Shown: positions 17,450-21,005 of the stretch, piece after piece
Layout of the letters: every line of letters starts with the position of its first letter
Position numbering within the stretch: the first letter of the stretch is position 1
Origin: Larix sibirica
Lineage: Eukaryota > Streptophyta > Pinopsida > Pinales > Pinaceae
Direction of reading: 5' to 3'
DNA: 21,005 nucleotides
Assembly: GCA_004151065.3 (NCBI GenBank)
Contig: NWUY0300004071.1
Location: 34,054 to 55,058, forward strand
The notes under the pieces: model-generated
What the model saw: only the letters and a program-made list of their open reading frames with translations
What the model was told of the DNA's origin: nothing
Database searches by the model: none
Program-made: the position numbers and the translations under genes

Positions 17450-18714
17450 GAAGGCCTCTGACATCAAGTTCCCTTGGAAGGTGGGCCCCTTTATTATAAA
17501 GAACAAACATGTCCTCTCACTCATAGAGCAGACAGTTAGAAGGTTTGGGGTTCCAAAAAGATGTTGCTATCAGTATGACCCCTGCCACATAATCTCTGAT
17601 AGAAGGCAGCTGAACAAGAACAGGGCCTTTGATCATGTAGAGGTGGAAGGTTTGTCCAAAAGGAGAATCTTTTGCAATACGAGTCGGACGAGGAGGCCCT
17701 GTCATGTTCCATCCGGGCCCAGACGTCCCTGAAAATCCTTCTCCAGATGGTGCTTTCCGATGCAGAGAGAATTCTGGCAAAAGGAGCTATGTGGAAGTCT
17801 CCGACACAGAAATGGAAGAATCAGAAGGAGCTAAGAGGCTCAAAGTGGATGTTTCGAATGATTGGTCGTATCCACGGAAGTGGAAGGAAGAAAGAAGAGA
17901 AGCATACAGTTCCCAATTTCAGATGCAGCAGTATAGTTTCCAAGAGGCCAAAGAGGCCGGTGATACCAAGAGATTTCAGTCCCAGCTGAAATGTCGTGAA
18001 GATACGGACAAGACAGACATGCCAGCTCAGATAAGACATCGCAGTCTTTTTCCAAAGTCAGAGGATGCACAAAATCTTCCAGTCACCTTGACGGCCAGTA
18101 GGGATGTTACTGAAAATACTTTGAATTTAGCGTGTCGTCTGATGACAAAGGTAAGAAATAAAAGTGAACTTGAAGAAAATAGCAGTCCCCGACAAAATTC
18201 AGTGCATAGGCAGACTGGGGAAGTGTTGTATGAGGATTTGATGGAGTATATTCTGAAGGTCTCCAAGTTGGAGAGCACTGTCAACAAGTGGAGGTCCGAA
18301 TTGAGGCAAGAAAGGACCGAGAACAAGGCCCATCAGACAGAAGATCAAGAAATTACAGGTGGATTTGATCATGATGGGGCAGACAAAGGCACGGGTGGCA
18401 AGAAGCTGCTGGCAGAAAAAGAAAGACCATCCAGATGCTAAGAAAGAAACTCAAGAATACCAGCTGATTCAGGCCTCCGAGCTGACGATGTTGGAGCAAG
18501 GGAAGGAGAACTTAGCCCAGAGTTGAGTGACCACAAGGCGAAGTCTTTGAAGTTTCTGGAGAAAGGAAGTCGAATGGGAGAAAGACAGATAGCCTCAAGA
18601 GCCAGATTGAAGATCTCAAAGGGAAAATTGGGAGCTGTGGCAGTAGGACAACAAGGGGTTCAGTCAAGCCAGTGGCAACAGGACTGCAGACGACCTTGTA
18701 CAGGCCATGTCACN
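17450..18714 (+). repeat. Internal tandem duplication, copy A (1265 bp)
   Basis: It starts at GAAGGCCTCTGACATC and ends at CCATGTCACN just before the same start word recurs at 18715. It covers the conserved block, the acidic/NLS-like segment and most of the coiled coil. Where I aligned it by eye against copy B, about nine bases in ten agree, with scattered single-base indels. Its frame is lost at several places that are intact in copy B, and some breaks in B are intact here. Confidence 0.85.
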
Positions 18715-19989
18715 GAAGGCCTCTGACATCAAGTTCCCTTGGAAGGTGGGCCCCTTTATTATAAAGAACAAACATGCTGTCTCACTCATAGAGTAGTAGT
18801 TAAAGGTTTGGGGTTCCAAAAAGATGTTGTTATCCAGTATGACCCCTGCCACATAATATCTGACAGAAGGCAGCTGAACAAGAATAGGGCCTTTGATCAT
18901 GTAGAGGTGGAGGGTTTGTCCAAAAAGGTGAATCTTTTGCAATATGAGTCAGATGAGGAGGCCCGTCATGTTCGCATTTGGGCCCAGACGTCCCTGAAAA
19001 TCCTTCATCCGAGATGGTGCTTTCCTACGCGGTAGAGAATTCCGGCAAAAGGAGCTATGTGAAAGTCTTCGACACAGAAATGGAAGAATCAGAAGGAGCT
19101 AAGAGGCTCAAAGTGGATGTTTCGGATGAGTTGGTCGTATCCGCGGAAATGGAAGGACAGAAAGAAGAGAAGCACACAGTTCTCAAATTTCAAATGTAGC
19201 AGTATAGTTTCCAAGAGGCCAAAGAGGCCGGTGATACCAAGAGATTTCAGTCTCGAGTTGAAATGTTCATGAAATACGGGAAAGACTGGCATACCAGCTC
19301 AGATTAAACATGCAGTCTGTTTTCCAAAGTCAGGGACGCGCAGAATCTGCCAGTCACCTTGACGGCCAGTAGGGATGTTGTTGAAAATACTTTGAATTTA
19401 GCAGTGTCGTCTAACGACAAAGTAACCGAAATAAAAGTGAACTTGAAGAAAATAGTTGTCCCTGAAAAAATTGAGCTGCATAGGCAGACTGGGGAAGTGT
19501 TGTATGAATATTTGATGGAGTATATTCTGAAGTTCTCCAAGTTGGAGAGCACTACCAAAAAGCTGGAGGTCCAATTGAGGCAAGAAAGGACCGAGAACAA
19601 GGCCCATCAGCAGAAGATCAAGAAATTACAGGTGGATTTGATTAGTGATGGGGCGGAAAAAGGCATGGGTGGAAATAAGATGATGGCAAAAAAAGAAAGT
19701 ACCATCCAGACGCTAAGAAAGAAGCTCAAGATACCAGCTGATTCAGGCCTCCGAGCTGACGATGTTGGAGCAGGAGAAGGAGAGCTTAGCCCGAGAGTTG
19801 AGTGACCACAAGGCGAAGTCTTTGAAGTTTCTGGAGAAGGAAATCGAATGGGAGAAAGAAAGAATCATCCTCAAGATCCAGATTGAAGATCTTAAAGGAA
19901 AATTGGGAGCTGTGGCAGTAGGACAACAGGGGGTCAGTCAAACCAGTGGCACAACGACTGTGGGCGACTTTGTGCGGGCCATGCCGCAG
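18715..19989 (+). repeat. Internal tandem duplication, copy B
   Basis: It starts with the same GAAGGCCTCTGACATC word and ends at GCCATGCCGCAG, which corresponds to the CCATGTCACN end of copy A. Beyond 19990 the coiled-coil frame continues into sequence that copy A lacks, so A is the inserted or extra copy. The conserved block reads more cleanly here (VVKGLGFQKDVVIQYDP) than in copy A. Confidence 0.85.
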
Positions 19990-20925
19990 GTAAGTTTAAA
20001 GGACGTGTAGATACAAGAGTTGAAGGAAGATAAAAAGAAGCTAGAAGAAGAAGTTCGAAAAAGGGAGGAGGAAATGCAGGAGTGAAAAACAAAAACAAGG
20101 AGTTTCTGGATCGAAACCAACGACTTACAATACAAGTGATTGGGCAAGTCCCCATGCAGAGTGCTAAACACATGATTTGGGATTCCATAATCTCCGAAGC
20201 TGCCAAATTCAGGGCCTACCTGAGTTTCATGAGAGACAGGGGAAAAGTGGCGAGTGACGCTCTGCAAAGCTGTACAACTATGATGGAAGGATTGGATAGG
20301 AAACCCCGAGATACGACGCAAAACACAATAAACTTTATGAATACCTTGACCAATGACGATCTGAAAGCTATGCAAATAACCAATCGCATAGCGATCATAA
20401 CTTGGGAAAGAAGAGTGATTGGAAAATAAGCGCATGCGGAAGGCATTCGGGCCAAGGCCGAACACATGAAGAATCAGGTGGCGAATTACAAAGGAAGATT
20501 TGGTCAGTTGGTGCAGAAAGGGTTACCTTCGTTTTGGGATGAAAGCGATGAATTGATTCCCCGTGATAGTCATAAGGATTTGCTTTGGGAACCCAAGAAT
20601 GACCATGAAGGCCTTGATAATTTAACCCATGTTTTAACCAGCAAGATTTTGCTGGAAAAGCTTACTAATGATTTTGAGGTTCTGCATAGGTTGACCATGA
20701 TGAGTGAGAGAATACCTCAAATTTCAACTGCAGAACACATAGAAATGAGAGTGTTGGTGAAAGAGATGACAGTCTATGAGTTGCCCACGGCCGATCAATG
20801 GAAAACGATGGAGAAATATGGAAAGACAAAGAATAATTTATGCTGAAGATTCAAGTCCAGAACTTCAGCAAGTAGTCTCCACTCAACAGGCAGGGCGTCA
20901 AAGACTCGTGTACCAGAAATTGTGA
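19990..20925 (+). pseudogene. C-terminal part of the coiled-coil pseudogene (single copy)
   Basis: It follows the duplicated core. First comes a highly charged helix (LKEDKKKLEEEVRKREEEMQ, with a stop TAG at 20008 in front), then after a frame change near 20080 a section with FLDRNQRLTIQVIGQV and FRAYLSFMRDRGKVASDALQ. A further section starts at about 20430 (AKAEHMKNQVANYKGRFGQL; LPSFWDESDELIPRDSHKDL). The probable ancestral end, after a shift near 20835, is a Gln-rich tail (QQVVSTQQAGRQRLVYQKL) with stop 20923. Composition is helical and hydrophilic with no known catalytic motif. Confidence 0.55.
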
Positions 20926-21005
20926 CATGTGTACCATTTTTGTTTAAAAAGAAATGTAAAAGTGAAACCTTAGAATATTTACCAAGTTAGTTACAAAGTT
21001 GTTAG
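20926..21005 (+). other. 3' flank of the coiled-coil pseudogene
   Basis: AT-rich sequence after the natural stop, to the window end. I see no clear polyadenylation signal and no LTR; the downstream structure lies outside the window. Confidence 0.4.

Larger units (their letters stand above)
16631..20925 (+). pseudogene. Long coiled-coil protein of unknown function, broken, with duplicated core
   Basis: I recognise no functional domain. I start it at ATG 16631: a Ser/Pro-rich head (SPSSSLSSPPLSEGPSKYP), a frameshift near 16720, then a globular-looking part from 16723 to about 17420 (KIFQLKPWSARIANPPQVKQ; GDWFLYKQHTVLRVYGF; FLTPRIFSLEFIRQKL). After another shift comes a conserved block (SDIKFPWKVGPFIIKNKH; YDPCHIISDRRQLNKNRAF), an acidic segment with an NLS-like AKRLKVDV, and long heptad-like charged helices (QEKESLARELSDHKAKSLKF). 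The C-terminal part lies in two frames, 20082-20426 and 20466-20845. A last shift near 20835 gives the natural end YQKL and TGA 20923. About ten frameshifts or stops inactivate it. No intron is evident over 4.3 kb. It resembles uncharacterised conifer proteins in my memory (unverified). It may be a gag-like retroelement protein or a host family. Confidence 0.6.

Noticed and set aside
17517-18326. Several minus-strand frames opposite the coiled-coil gene
   Set aside because: The same shadow frames recur in both copies of the duplication because the sequence does. The plus-strand reading gives the protein-like order.
19987-19995. Perfect splice-donor match CAG|GTAAGT at the end of copy B
   Set aside because: The charged coiled-coil frame continues straight through it, and I found no matching acceptor or AT-rich intron, so it is more likely coding sequence that happens to match.
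1-21005. CRISPR array, tRNA or rRNA genes, or a bacterial defence system
   Set aside because: The tandem repeats here lack unique spacers of constant size, I saw no cloverleaf or rRNA sequence, and the context is a plant nuclear genome.

Overview
The window looks like intergenic, repeat-rich nuclear DNA from a seed plant with a large genome, most likely a conifer. The basis is a plant-type LINE (DUF4283/zinc-knuckle ORF1; endonuclease, reverse transcriptase, zf-RVT and RNase H in ORF2), two broken genes whose peptides resemble uncharacterised multicopy conifer proteins as I remember them (not verified by search), and long AT-rich spacers. There is no bacterial-style gene organisation and no intact long gene. 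Every recognisable coding unit carries stops or frameshifts. Two bases are N (194 and 18714).

Layout. 1-360: unassigned. About 315-1130: a diverged two-copy repeat of about 386 bp. 1196-3640: a degenerate satellite-like array, unit about 105/210 bp, rich in TATA tracts and GTGCACC palindromes. It is interrupted at 1712-3026 by a 5'-truncated LINE-like fragment that starts inside an RNase H domain and is flanked by a 9-bp target-site duplication. 3705-3820: a 31-bp tandem repeat. 4008-5917: a pseudogene of unknown function with a probable intron and a 30-bp (decapeptide) proline-rich repeat. 5918-7403: AT-rich spacer. 7437-13430: a near full-length but dead LINE on the + strand. 13431-15120: AT-rich spacer with a short tandem repeat. 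15121-16188: a distinctly GC-richer block with palindromic CAACG/CGTTG motifs. 16189: a TATA box. 16631-20925: a long, essentially intronless pseudogene for a coiled-coil protein, containing a 1265-bp internal tandem duplication.

How the parts relate. The LINE would once have made an RNA-binding ORF1 protein and an ORF2 replicase, linked by an overlapping TAATG stop/start. The older LINE fragment at 1712-3026 has a related RNase H (PP[LI]G..GA near its start). The 15.1-20.9 kb segment looks like one transcription unit: GC-rich upstream region, TATA box, leader with a small ORF, then the coiled-coil reading frame. Many stops in the broken genes sit where a C-to-T change in CGA, CAG or CAA (or G-to-A in TGG) would explain them, as expected for methylated, silenced plant repeats.

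I found no RNA genes, CRISPR arrays or bacterial elements. I see no convincing new functional system. The most unusual items are the coiled-coil gene family with its duplicated core, the palindromic satellite, and the decapeptide repeat with stops on a regular lattice.
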